Positions 1 to 7,080 of a stretch of DNA of 18,588 nt are shown piece after piece. The translations under genes and the position numbers were made by a program. The notes under the pieces are model-generated. The model searched no databases, was not told where the DNA came from, and saw only the letters and a program-made list of their open reading frames with translations. Each line of letters starts with the position of its first letter. Position 1 is the stretch's first letter. The DNA comes from JAZDEU01 sp043808545 (GTDB lineage: Bacteria > Patescibacteriota > Patescibacteriia > JAZDEU01): assembly GCA_043808545.1 (NCBI GenBank), contig JAZDEU010000009.1, positions 1 through 18,588 on the forward strand, read 5' to 3'.

Positions 1-31
1 ATTCATCCAGCAACTTCTTAATTTTTTTCAT
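1..31 (-). CDS. 5' end of a leftward gene, cut by window edge
   Basis: An ATG on the minus strand at 31-29 opens a frame reading MKKIKKLLDE that runs off the left edge. A perfect extended -10 box lies six bases upstream of the ATG, which is the main reason to call it a start. Only ten codons are visible, so the product cannot be named. Confidence 0.35.
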   Translation of the reverse strand, partial: MKKIKKLLDE

Positions 32-37
32 GATTTA

Positions 38-46
38 ATTATACCA
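38..46 (-). promoter_or_regulatory. Extended -10 promoter (TGG-TATAAT) for the leftward gene
   Basis: Read on the minus strand, positions 46-38 give TGGTATAAT, a consensus extended -10. It is followed by six bases and then ATG. Transcription would begin about at the start codon, giving a leaderless mRNA. No good -35 is visible, as is usual for extended -10 promoters. The same spacing recurs at 4994, 11579 and 15309. Confidence 0.5.
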
Positions 47-128
47 AAATTTTAACTCATTAAAAAGATGTTTTATTCGTTAACTAAAAGAAATTTATCA
101 ATTTTAAATATCTAATTTACCCACACGT

Positions 129-1517
129 TTGGGAGAAGACCCGAAAATTCAAAAGATAAATAGCGAAAATCTAACTAAAGATGAATTTGAGATAAAACTT
201 TTAGAACTAATCATGCCAGAGCATTATGCGGAAAAGCCGACATTCAGACAAATTATATCTCATAATATTCGTTATAAAGATGAAAATATGAATAATACGC
301 TAAAAACATTAGATAAATACACGACTGATGCGGAATATGAGACATTGTATTTATTCTTATTTGGATGTGATTTTACTAGAGGCAATTTAAGACAGTCAAT
401 ATTAGAGAAAATAAAACAGGAGAATATCTATAAAAAAAGATTAGAAAAGCAAGAAACTAAAGCAGCTTACGAAACATCTCTTTCTCTTATTAATTCTGAA
501 ATAGAAGATCTAAATAATAAGAAAGCCAATTTTAATTTAAACGAAAATTTTGAAAATGATTTAGATAGATTAAATAAAACGAAATATGAGATTAATAAAA
601 TAAGTTTAGAAATAAGTAAAATCACAATTAGAAAAGATTTAATTATTGAAGCTGAACAAGAATTGAATTCCAGAAAATCTGACATTGATTTGCGGCAGTT
701 AGAATTAATTTATCGTCAGGCCACTAATCAAATAAGCGGTATTCAAAAGACATTTGACGATCTTGTCAATTATCATAATCAGATGATTATTGAAAAAGTA
801 AAATTTATAAAGAAAGAACTGCCAGATTTAGAAAAAAATATACAAAATAGACAAGAGTCTTTAAAAAAACAATTGCAAGAAGAAAAAAAATTAGCTTCTG
901 AAATAACCAAGAGCGATTCTTTTGAAGAATTGGAAAATTTGATTGTTGAATTAAATGAAAAATTTAGAAAAAAAGGGGAGTATGAAACCATTGTTAAACA
1001 GTTAGAAGGGGTTGAAGATAATATTAAAAATTACACTAAACAACTTAATGAAATAGATAACGAATTGTTCTCAGATGATTTTAAACAGAATGTAAGAAGT
1101 CAACTTGATAAATTTAATAAATATTTTGCTTCTATATCTGAACGGCTGTATGGTGAAAAATACGCTGTTAAAGCTGATGTTCTTACTAAAAATAATCAAC
1201 AATTATATAAATTCAGTTCATTTAACGCAAATATGAGTTCTGGTAAAAAACAGGGCGAAATTTCTTGTTTTGATATTGCATATACACTGTTTGCTGATGA
1301 AGAAAATATTCCTTGCCTGCACTTTTTATTAAATGATAAGAAAGAATTGATGCATGATAATCAATTAGTAAAAATTGCTGAATTTGTTAATAACAGCAAT
1401 ATTCAATTTGTAGCATCAATATTAAAAGACAAACTTCCTGAAGAACTAAATAATGAAGATTATTTTATTGTAAAACTTTCTCATCAAGATAAGTTGTTTA
1501 GGATCGAGAATCAATGA
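129..1517 (+). CDS. DUF2326-family ABC/SMC-like ATPase, N-terminally truncated (probable relic)
   Basis: The frame encodes 462 residues: a short alpha-beta lead-in with a PTFRQIISHNIR segment (38-49), a long charged coiled coil (about 90-340), and a C-terminal ATPase half. That half holds LYGEKYAV, an SSGKKQGEISCFD segment that looks like the ABC signature region, and a hydrophobic strand CLHFLLND (about 396-403) where Walker B is expected. This matches the DUF2326 layout of ABC-3C-type defence ATPases. Full-length members, as I recall them, begin with roughly 100 or more residues carrying Walker A (P-loop). Here none is present, a stop lies in frame at 105-107, and the only early start is TTG at 129 with no ribosome-binding site. 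The ATPase head therefore cannot be complete. It is probably a decayed or rearranged defence gene, but the remaining frame is intact. No partner ABC-3C component is visible. A terminator follows at 1572. Confidence 0.72.
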   Translation: MGEDPKIQKINSENLTKDEFEIKLLELIMPEHYAEKPTFRQIISHNIRYKDENMNNTLKTLDKYTTDAEYETLYLFLFGCDFTRGNLRQSILEKIKQENIYKKRLEKQETKAAYETSLSLINSEIEDLNNKKANFNLNENFENDLDRLNKTKYEINKISLEISKITIRKDLIIEAEQELNSRKSDIDLRQLELIYRQATNQISGIQKTFDDLVNYHNQMIIEKVKFIKKELPDLEKNIQNRQESLKKQLQEEKKLASEITKSDSFEELENLIVELNEKFRKKGEYETIVKQLEGVEDNIKNYTKQLNEIDNELFSDDFKQNVRSQLDKFNKYFASISERLYGEKYAVKADVLTKNNQQLYKFSSFNANMSSGKKQGEISCFDIAYTLFADEENIPCLHFLLNDKKELMHDNQLVKIAEFVNNSNIQFVASILKDKLPEELNNEDYFIVKLSHQDKLFRIENQ

Positions 1518-1571
1518 TTTTTTATTAATTATGACAATGGACATTATGCAATATAATAAGCAAGGTGTTAC

Positions 1572-1598
1572 AAAAATCCCTCAAAAAGAGGAATTTTT
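1572..1598. terminator. Rho-independent-type terminator after the DUF2326 gene
   Basis: AAAAATCCCTC, a loop of five A, then GAGGAATTTTT form a stem with one C:A mismatch. The T-rich arm serves as the U-tract on the plus strand, and the A-rich arm would do so on the minus strand, so it may work both ways. It separates the DUF2326 remnant from the restriction-modification cassette. Confidence 0.65.
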
Positions 1599-1614
1599 GT
1601 TATATGGTTATATT

Positions 1615-1643
1615 TTGACTAAATGTTAAAAATCACATATACT
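1615..1643 (+). promoter_or_regulatory. Sigma70-type promoter of the EcoRV-like R-M cassette
   Basis: TTGACT (1615-1620), a spacer of exactly 17 bases, and TATACT (1638-1643) closely match the -35/-10 consensus. The start point would be near 1650, leaving a leader of about 115 nt before the ATG at 1765. The leader holds small hairpins, for example AAAATG/CATTTT at 1710-1725. This classical layout differs from the leaderless -10 boxes elsewhere in the window. Confidence 0.6.
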
Positions 1644-1764
1644 AACTAATAAGTTGAGACTTCAGCTATCGGTTAATATAGTAAAGCTATGAATCATTGA
1701 AATAATCAGAAAATGCGGACATTTTTGGCATCTTTGATGTTTTAATGAAATAAAAATAATTGCC

Positions 1765-2550
1765 ATGCAACCAGATAATTTTCAAAAAAGTTTATTGAGG
1801 TATACAGAAGATTTCCGAAAAATTTTAGCCGCACCTTCAGGCGATTGGACGGTTAAAGGATTTATTGATGTCGCAAAAAATATTTATACGATTTCTGTTG
1901 ACACAAAAGTTATTTCTAAAATTATTGAATTGATGATGTTTCCTGTCTTGCAGAAATTCGCAAAAGAAAATAGTTTTGAAATGCATTTTTGCACTGAACA
2001 GAATCATTACCCCGACATTACTTTTATAACAAAGAATAAACAGAAAATAGCCCTTGATTTAAAAAGCACTTATAGAAAAGAAAATGGGGATGTTTCGGGA
2101 TTTACATTGGGAGCATTCACAGGTTATTTTAGGTTTAGAGATTCAAACAAGAATATCACTTTTCCATACAAAGAATATAGCAAACATTATATTTTGGGTG
2201 TTATTTATACTCAACAAGAAGATTTGATTGACGAAAACAGGGTTTACACAATTGATGATCTTGAGAAAATTTTATCAGTTGTAAAGGATTTTAATTTTAT
2301 TGTTCAAGAGAAATATAAAATTGCCAAAGACCGTCATGGAAGCGGGAACACAAAAAATATCGGCTCCTGCGTTAAAATTTCAGAACTCAAAGAAGGCGCT
2401 GGACCATTTTCAAAATTGGGTGTAAAAGTATTTGATGATTTTTGGATAAATTATATGACGGTCGAAATGTCGCGAAGTGCAAAACTCAGAAAACCGCCAT
2501 ATACAAACTTGAAAGAATATTTGAAATATAGAAATATAAAAAATATATAG
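1765..2550 (+). CDS. EcoRV-like type II restriction endonuclease (predicted site GATATC)
   Basis: This 261-residue protein resembles the EcoRV endonuclease (245 residues) along most of its length, with a nearly constant offset of ten residues. The VDTKVISKIIEL block (45-56) matches the EcoRV SDTKVLSTIFEL block and includes E55 (EcoRV E45). QNHYPDITF gives catalytic D84 (EcoRV D74), and ALDLKSTY gives D98 and K100 (EcoRV D90, K92), so the PD-D-x-K site is complete. The recognition loop GSGNTKNIGS (192-201) is almost the same as EcoRV GSGNTTNIGS, which contacts the outer bases of GATATC. I infer a homodimer making a blunt cut at GATATC. EcoRV comparison is from memory. It is first in a two-gene unit with the methyltransferase four bases downstream. 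Alanine codons are mostly GCA/GCC, unlike the GCG-rich malic enzyme, which fits acquisition by transfer. Confidence 0.9.
   Translation: MQPDNFQKSLLRYTEDFRKILAAPSGDWTVKGFIDVAKNIYTISVDTKVISKIIELMMFPVLQKFAKENSFEMHFCTEQNHYPDITFITKNKQKIALDLKSTYRKENGDVSGFTLGAFTGYFRFRDSNKNITFPYKEYSKHYILGVIYTQQEDLIDENRVYTIDDLEKILSVVKDFNFIVQEKYKIAKDRHGSGNTKNIGSCVKISELKEGAGPFSKLGVKVFDDFWINYMTVEMSRSAKLRKPPYTNLKEYLKYRNIKNI
2521..2549 (+). promoter_or_regulatory. Likely internal promoter for the methyltransferase gene
   Basis: TTGAAA (2521-2526), a 17-base spacer and TATATA (2544-2549) lie inside the last codons of the endonuclease gene. The methyltransferase ATG is five bases after the -10. This would allow methylase synthesis independent of the upstream endonuclease promoter. 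The region is very AT-rich, so a chance match is possible. Confidence 0.42.
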
Positions 2551-2554
2551 CGTT

Positions 2555-3634
2555 ATGGCCAATGCAAAACAACATCAACCTCAATTTTTCAGCGATTTTC
2601 CAAACAAAAAGTTTGGTGTTTTGCCGTCTACACGTTATCAAGGAAGCAAATATAAAATTCTCAAATGGATTGATTACTACACAAAAGATTTAAAATTTAA
2701 TTCTGTGCTTGACGCTTTTGGCGGCACTGGTTGTGTCGGTTATATGTTTAAAAAAAATGGCAAACAAGTTTTTTACAACGATTCGTTAAAATTTAATTAT
2801 TATATAGGACTTGCAATCATTGAAAATCCTAGAACAACATTGAGCGATGACGATATTGATTTTATTTTAAGGAAACGTTTAAAAATTAAATATCCAACTT
2901 TTATTTATGATACTTTTCATGATATTTATTTTACAGACGATGAAAACAAATGGCTTGATGTTGTCATAACAAACATTGGACAAATAAAAGATAAATATAA
3001 GCAAATGTTAGCTTATTATGCATTATTTCAGGCTTGTATAATTAAACGGCCGTACAATTTATTTCATAGAAAAAATTTGTATATCCGAACGGCAGAAGTA
3101 GAAAGAAGTTTTGGCAACAAAAAAACATGGGACACTCCTTTTGAAGAACATTTCAGAAAATTTATAAAAGAAGGAAATAATGCCATTTTTGACAATGGAA
3201 AGAAAAATAAAGTTTTTCATTCAGACGTTTTTGATTTAGATATTAAGGCGGATTTAGTTTACATAGATACGCCATACATTTCCGCAAAGGGAATAGGCGT
3301 AAATTATTTTGATTTTTATCATTTTCTTGAAGGTATTGTTTTTTATAATCAATGGCCAAATTTGATTGATGAAAATTCAAAACATAAAAAAATAAAAAAT
3401 GGAAAAAATGAATGGTGTAATAAAGGCGAGATTCATAAAGCATTTGAAAAGTTATTTGAAAAATTTAAGGATTCAATTTTAGTTGTTTCTTATCGCGATG
3501 ACGGAACCCCTGCAATAAATGAATTGGTTAAAATGTTAGAAAAATATAAAAAATTAATTGAAGTAAAAAAACTTGATTATAAATATGTTTTGAGCAGTGG
3601 AACTTCAAAAGAAGTCTTAATCATTGCAACCTAA
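2555..3634 (+). CDS. D12-class DNA adenine-N6 methyltransferase, partner of the EcoRV-like nuclease
   Basis: The 359-residue product has the alpha-class (D12, Dam-like) motif order. Motif X is RYQGSK (27-32), the AdoMet-binding motif I is DAFGGTG (53-59), and catalytic motif IV is DTPY (238-241) in YIDTPY, followed by a NYFDFYHFLEG segment. DTPY replaces the usual DPPY. The acidic residue and the PY are kept, and I recall DTPY as normal in the COG3392 subfamily. It presumably methylates adenine in GATATC to protect the chromosome. It does not look close to M.EcoRV, so the endonuclease has been paired with a different methylase lineage. It starts four bases after the endonuclease stop, and an internal promoter may drive it separately. 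It ends 16 bases before an inverted-repeat element. Confidence 0.87.
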   Translation: MANAKQHQPQFFSDFPNKKFGVLPSTRYQGSKYKILKWIDYYTKDLKFNSVLDAFGGTGCVGYMFKKNGKQVFYNDSLKFNYYIGLAIIENPRTTLSDDDIDFILRKRLKIKYPTFIYDTFHDIYFTDDENKWLDVVITNIGQIKDKYKQMLAYYALFQACIIKRPYNLFHRKNLYIRTAEVERSFGNKKTWDTPFEEHFRKFIKEGNNAIFDNGKKNKVFHSDVFDLDIKADLVYIDTPYISAKGIGVNYFDFYHFLEGIVFYNQWPNLIDENSKHKKIKNGKNEWCNKGEIHKAFEKLFEKFKDSILVVSYRDDGTPAINELVKMLEKYKKLIEVKKLDYKYVLSSGTSKEVLIIAT

Positions 3635-3649
3635 TTAATAATTAGTTGC

Positions 3650-3803
3650 TGTTGAAATAGTCGCAAAATGTCATTCCGACCGAGCGAACCAGACGCCCAA
3701 ACGGCTGGTTCGTGAGTGGAGGAATCTGTTTATTAAGCCAATTTTGGTACTGTCAACAGATCCCTCGGCTACGCTCGGGATGACAAAAAATATTATTTCA
3801 ACA
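3650..3803. repeat. MITE-like inverted-repeat element, copy 1
   Basis: TGTTGAAATA at 3650-3659 is repeated inverted and perfectly as TATTTCAACA at 3794-3803. Just inside, TGTCATTCCGACCGAGCG pairs imperfectly with CGCTCGGGATGACA, so the unit can fold into a long hairpin. A 23-bp core at 3719-3741 is identical to 6900-6922 in copy 2. It ends 18 bases before the malic enzyme ATG and may end transcription of the R-M cassette. No transposase is present. Confidence 0.75.
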
Positions 3804-3821
3804 AACATTAAATAACAATAT

Positions 3822-4953
3822 ATGGACTACAATAAATTAAGCGTCGCGGCGCATAAAAAATACAGGGGGAAGCTTTCGGTTTGTTCTAAGATGCCGATTA
3901 AAGACAAGACGGATCTGAGTATTGCTTATACTCCCGGGGTTGCGGCGGTATGTTTAGAAATAGCGCAAGATAAAAACAAAGCGAAAGAATTAACATCTGC
4001 TAAGAGTACGGTTGCGGTTATAACAGACGGTAGCGCTGTTTTAGGGTTAGGAAATATTGGCGCGGATGCTTCTCTCCCAGTTATGGAAGGCAAGTGCGCT
4101 TTATTTAAAGAGTTTGCGGGAGTTGATGCTTTTCCGATTGCGCTTGCGACGCAGGATACGGAAGAAATTATAAAAATAGTAAAAGCACTTGCTCCTTCGT
4201 TTGGCGGAATAAACTTAGAGGATATTTCCGCTCCGAGATGTTTTGAGATTGAAGAAAGATTGAAATCAGAGTTAGATATTCCTGTTTTTCATGATGATCA
4301 GCACGGCACTGCGGTTGTAGTTCTTGCCGGGCTGATTAACGGTTTAAAAGTCGTCGGGAAGGAAAAAGAAAAAGTTAAAGTTGTTATCGCGGGAGCTGGC
4401 GCGGCGGGATCTGCTATAATAAAATTATTGCATAAGTATGGAATAAAAAATATAATTGTTGCAGATTCCAAGGGGATAATTTCTGCGTGCAGAACAGATC
4501 TGAATGATAGCAAGAAAGAGTTATTAGCACTCACTAATAAAGATAATATTTCCGGTAAAATAGAAGCGGCTTTATCTGGAGCGGATGTTTTTATCGGTGT
4601 ATCTTCTGGAAATAGTATAACTGAAAAAGATATACGTCTTATGAATAAAGACGCTATTGTTTTTGCTATGGCAAATCCGACGCCTGAAATTATGCCTGAT
4701 TGCAAAAAAAGCAGGCGCGAGAATTGTCGCGACTGGAAGATCTGATTTTTCTAATCAGCTTAATAATGTTTTAGTTTTTCCTGGGATATTTAAGGGCGCG
4801 TTAGAAAGAGGTGTTAGAAAAATTACGGAAGATATGAAAATTGCGGCGAGTATAAATTTAGCCGGCGCGGTTGAAAATCCTGCTGAGGATAAAATAATCC
4901 CTAATGTCTTTGATGATAATATCGCGGACATTGTGGCGGCGGCTGTAAGATAA
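3822..4953 (+). pseudogene. NAD(P)-dependent malic enzyme, broken by a frameshift at 4704-4710
   Basis: Malic enzyme oxidatively decarboxylates malate to pyruvate and CO2 in the cytoplasm. The first frame (3822-4745) has SIAYTPGVA with catalytic Y36, TDGSAVLGLGNIG (68-80), MEGK with K91, the metal ligands in LEDISAP (E133/D134) and FHDDQHGTA (D158/D159), and the NAD-binding GAGAAG (191-196). It then reads NPTPEIMPD, shifts into unrelated residues and stops. The next frame, opening near 4705 and ending at 4953, continues exactly as the family does: AKKAGARIVATGRSDF, then NNVLVFPGIFKGALERG. The shift is +1 and lies at or just before seven A (4704-4710). One A fewer, or two lost bases before it, restores the reading. 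All catalytic residues lie before the break, but about 80 C-terminal residues would be lost. It could be a true mutation, a sequencing error, or a site of slippage. GCG alanine codons dominate. Confidence 0.85.
4704..4710 (+). other. A7 run at the malic enzyme frameshift
   Basis: Seven consecutive A follow GATTGC at the point where homology moves from one frame to the next. Deleting one A gives MPDCKKAGARIVATGR in a single frame. Homopolymers of this length are both indel-prone in sequencing and prone to polymerase slippage. Confidence 0.6.
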
Positions 4954-4959
4954 TTTTTA

Positions 4960-4987
4960 TTGATATTTTTTTGTTTTAGAGTAAGAT
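4960..4987 (+). promoter_or_regulatory. Probable engB promoter
   Basis: TTGATA (4960-4965), 16 bases, then TAAGAT (4982-4987) precede the ATG at 4994 by exactly six bases. The mRNA would be leaderless or nearly so. The -10 matches four of six consensus positions, so support comes mostly from the shared geometry. Confidence 0.42.
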
Positions 4988-4993
4988 AAAAAT

Positions 4994-5578
4994 ATGAATA
5001 TTCAAAATGCTGAATTTATAAAAGGAATAGTAGGAATGGATAAAATTGTAAAAGAAGAAAAACCGCAAATTGCTTTTGCGGGACGTTCTAATGTCGGAAA
5101 ATCTAGTGTTATTAATTCTCTTTTGGGAAGAAAAAAATTAGTAAAATCCAGTTCTAATCCTGGTAAAACTAAAGAGATAAATTTTTTTCTTATTGATAAT
5201 AAAGTTTATTTTGTTGATCTTCCAGGATATGGATTTGCAAAAATGGAATTTATTGCAAGAAAAAAATTAGCAGAATTGATAATGTGGTATTTACAAGAGC
5301 CATTAGTTAAGCGCAGAAAAGTTGTTTTGATTATTGACGCGAAAGTCGGACTGACTGAATTTGATTTTGATATGTTGCGATTATTAGAAGAACAGCGAGA
5401 AAAATTTATTGTTGTAGCTAATAAAGCTGATAAATTAAAGAAGAATGAAATGGCGAAGCAACTCAAATTCATACAAGAAAGCGTTGGGAAGTCGGATGTT
5501 ATTTTATATTCAGCTAAGACCAAGTTAGGGAGAGAGGAGCTTTTAAATAAAATATTTATATATGAGAATTGGAATTGA
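4994..5578 (+). CDS. engB: Ribosome-biogenesis GTPase EngB (YsxC/YihA)
   Basis: The 194-residue protein has the full TRAFAC GTPase set with the spacing of EngB. G1 is GRSNVGKSS (30-38), the G2 region is NPGKTKEINFF, G3 is DLPGYG (75-80), G4 is NKAD (143-146) and G5 is SAK (173-175). DLPGYG and the length are diagnostic for EngB/YsxC, an essential factor in late 50S subunit assembly. The start at 4994 leaves the normal short N-terminal extension (AEFIKGIVGMD) before the G domain. Its last 17 bases overlap the start of the next gene in another frame, so the glycosyltransferase is probably on the same transcript. Confidence 0.95.
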   Translation: MNIQNAEFIKGIVGMDKIVKEEKPQIAFAGRSNVGKSSVINSLLGRKKLVKSSSNPGKTKEINFFLIDNKVYFVDLPGYGFAKMEFIARKKLAELIMWYLQEPLVKRRKVVLIIDAKVGLTEFDFDMLRLLEEQREKFIVVANKADKLKKNEMAKQLKFIQESVGKSDVILYSAKTKLGREELLNKIFIYENWN

Positions 5579-6827
5579 CATACGTTCTCTAATGGATAGG
5601 CAGTATTCGGGTGTTAGCATGTATGTGTTTAATTTATTGAACGCGCTTTTTAAAATTGATAAAGATAATGAGTATGTCTTTTTTTATAATAGTTTTACCC
5701 CACCCCTTAGTTCTCCTTTAGTAATGGGTGAAACAAGAGAATGCTTTTGGGAAAGGAGTGAGATTGTAGCTTCGCGTATTCCGAATAAGATTTTTAATGC
5801 GAGTACGACTTTTTTGAACTTTCCTAAAATTGATAAAATGATGGCGCGACATTTAGCGCAAGGGAGAGAAAATTGTGAAAACGATAAAGTTGATTGCTTG
5901 GAAAAATCCCCCCCATTCGGCTGTCGCTCAGGGCAGGCTCTTTGGAAAAGGGGGGAACAAAAAATAGATATTTTTTTTAGTCCTAATTTTTTATTTACCG
6001 CGCTCTCTGATAGTTGCAAGAAAATAGTCACTGTCCATGATTTGTCGTTTGAAAGATGTCCTAGATTTTATAGCTTAAAGGGCAGGCTTTGGCATAAATT
6101 TGTTAAGACGCGCAAGATGTGCGAGCAAGCGGATATTATTATTGCTGTGTCGGAAAATACTAAATGTGATATAATGGAGTTATATGGAATTTCTGAAGAA
6201 AAAATAAGAGTTGTGTATTCCGGAGTTGAGCGGAATAAGACTAATAAGACTAATAAGACAGATATGACATATAATTTTTCAAATAAGTACATTTTATTTG
6301 TCGGAAATGTGGAAAGGAGAAAAAATGTTTTAGGAATTATTAAGGCGTTTCAAAGATTGAATGAAGAATATAATATTTGTGATTATGATTTAATTATAGC
6401 AGGACAAAGAGGTTCTGGATTTTATAATATATCATCAGAAATTAGGAATTTAAAATTAGAATTTAGGAAGAAAGTTAAGCTTTTGGGATATGTAAATGAG
6501 CTGGGAAAAGTAAAGCTATATAAGGAAGCTTCTCTATTTGTTTATCCTTCGTTTTATGAAGGATTTGGGTTTCCTCCGCTTGAAGCGATGTCTTACGGGT
6601 GTCCGGTTATAACAAGCAATTGTTCGTCTCTCCCTGAAATTGCAAGCGACTCTGCTATTATGATAGACCCATATAATGTAGAAGATATCGCTAGTGCTAT
6701 GGCAAAAATACTCACTGACGAAAAATTGTGTTCACTGATGGTTGAGCAGGGTTTTGAGAGGGTTAAAAAGTTTACATGGGAAAAATGCGCGCGGGAAATG
6801 TTAGATATATTTAAAGAGTTATCTTGA
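5562..6827 (+). CDS. GT4-family glycosyltransferase with repeat-derived insertions
   Basis: This 421-residue GT-B glycosyltransferase begins with GIDIRSL and a GVSMYVFNLL segment that is the usual GVGRYTRNLL position. VTVHDLSF (157-164) lies mid N-domain and VSENTKCDI (196-204) near the hinge. The C-domain has YILFVGNVERRKN (243-255) and the donor-binding EGFGFPPLE with E333 and E341 (E-x7-E). It should move a nucleotide-activated sugar onto an envelope glycan. The acceptor cannot be read from sequence. Compared with a lean GT4 protein, residues 46-66 and 95-133 are extra and encoded by palindromic repeat DNA, and 226-236 (KTNKTNKTDMT) come from a 9-bp tandem repeat. All fall in N-domain or hinge loops, so activity could survive. 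It overlaps engB by 17 bases. Confidence 0.88.
   Translation: MRIGIDIRSLMDRQYSGVSMYVFNLLNALFKIDKDNEYVFFYNSFTPPLSSPLVMGETRECFWERSEIVASRIPNKIFNASTTFLNFPKIDKMMARHLAQGRENCENDKVDCLEKSPPFGCRSGQALWKRGEQKIDIFFSPNFLFTALSDSCKKIVTVHDLSFERCPRFYSLKGRLWHKFVKTRKMCEQADIIIAVSENTKCDIMELYGISEEKIRVVYSGVERNKTNKTNKTDMTYNFSNKYILFVGNVERRKNVLGIIKAFQRLNEEYNICDYDLIIAGQRGSGFYNISSEIRNLKLEFRKKVKLLGYVNELGKVKLYKEASLFVYPSFYEGFGFPPLEAMSYGCPVITSNCSSLPEIASDSAIMIDPYNVEDIASAMAKILTDEKLCSLMVEQGFERVKKFTWEKCAREMLDIFKELS
5697..5759 (+). repeat. In-frame repeat-derived insertion 1 in the first glycosyltransferase
   Basis: This segment encodes a Pro/Ser-rich peptide starting TPPLSSPLVMG. It breaks the expected N-domain loop between YVFFYNSF and IVASRIPN. 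The DNA has CACCCCTTAGTTCTCC, resembling the C-rich arm of the palindromic element at 8850-8876 in the DUF4012 gene. Confidence 0.45.
5844..5960 (+). repeat. In-frame palindrome-containing insertion 2 in the first glycosyltransferase
   Basis: This encodes residues 95-133. Seven C at 5908-5914 and six G at 5950-5955 form the arms of an imperfect inverted repeat, with GGCTGTCGCTCAGGGCAGGC between them. Removing it joins FPKIDKM to KIDIFFSPNF, as expected for a GT4 protein. Confidence 0.5.
6234..6259 (+). repeat. 9-bp tandem repeat, about three units
   Basis: AATAAGACT is repeated almost three times and codes KTNKTNKT in the inter-domain hinge of the first glycosyltransferase. Nine is a multiple of three, so copy-number change keeps the frame. 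Confidence 0.75.
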
Positions 6828-6870
6828 TAATATTAGGGTGTAGAATAATGACGCTTTTGATGCGAATATG

Positions 6871-7016
6871 TGTCATTCCGAGCGGAGCAAAGCGAAGCCG
6901 AGGAATCTGTTTATTAAGCCAAATTTGGGAATATACCCAGATACCTCCACTGCGCACTTCCTCGTTCCTCGCACTTCGCTTCGGTCGTAATGAAAAAAAA
7001 CGACACTATTTCAACA
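6871..7016. repeat. MITE-like inverted-repeat element, copy 2
   Basis: It starts TGTCATTCCGAGCGGAGC, shares a 23-bp identical core (6900-6922) with copy 1, and ends TATTTCAACA at 7007-7016 as copy 1 does. The CGAAGC-type segments near the left end pair imperfectly with GCTTCG near 6978-6983. The left terminal TGTTGAAATA is not recognisable, so this copy looks eroded or cut. Together with flanking bases it accounts for most of the 253-bp gap between the glycosyltransferase genes. Confidence 0.7.
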
Positions 7017-7080
7017 GAAACTAATTAAGAATTATAATTGTGATAGGTGAAAATCATAATGCATAATTCATAATTCATTC

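Noticed and set aside
1531..1557. Promoter-like ATGACA and TATAAT just before the terminator at 1572
   Set aside because: Spacing is only 15 bases and the product would be under 40 nt. Chance is likely in DNA this AT-rich.
3255..3290. DTPY in place of DPPY as a sign of a dead methylase
   Set aside because: The catalytic acidic residue and the PY pair are kept, and I recall DTPY as usual for the COG3392 branch.
4298..4705. Minus-strand open frames of 100-157 codons, for example here and at 17175-17648
   Set aside because: They are antisense to well-supported genes, low in family resemblance, and explained by codon bias of the sense strand.
4657..4953. A separate small gene with an ATG at 4657
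   Set aside because: Its first residues are out-of-frame malic enzyme. From about 4705 on it is the malic enzyme C-terminus, so it is part of the frameshifted gene.
6824..7024. 66-codon open frame on the plus strand after the first glycosyltransferase
   Set aside because: It lies almost entirely in inverted-repeat element copy 2 and has no family resemblance.
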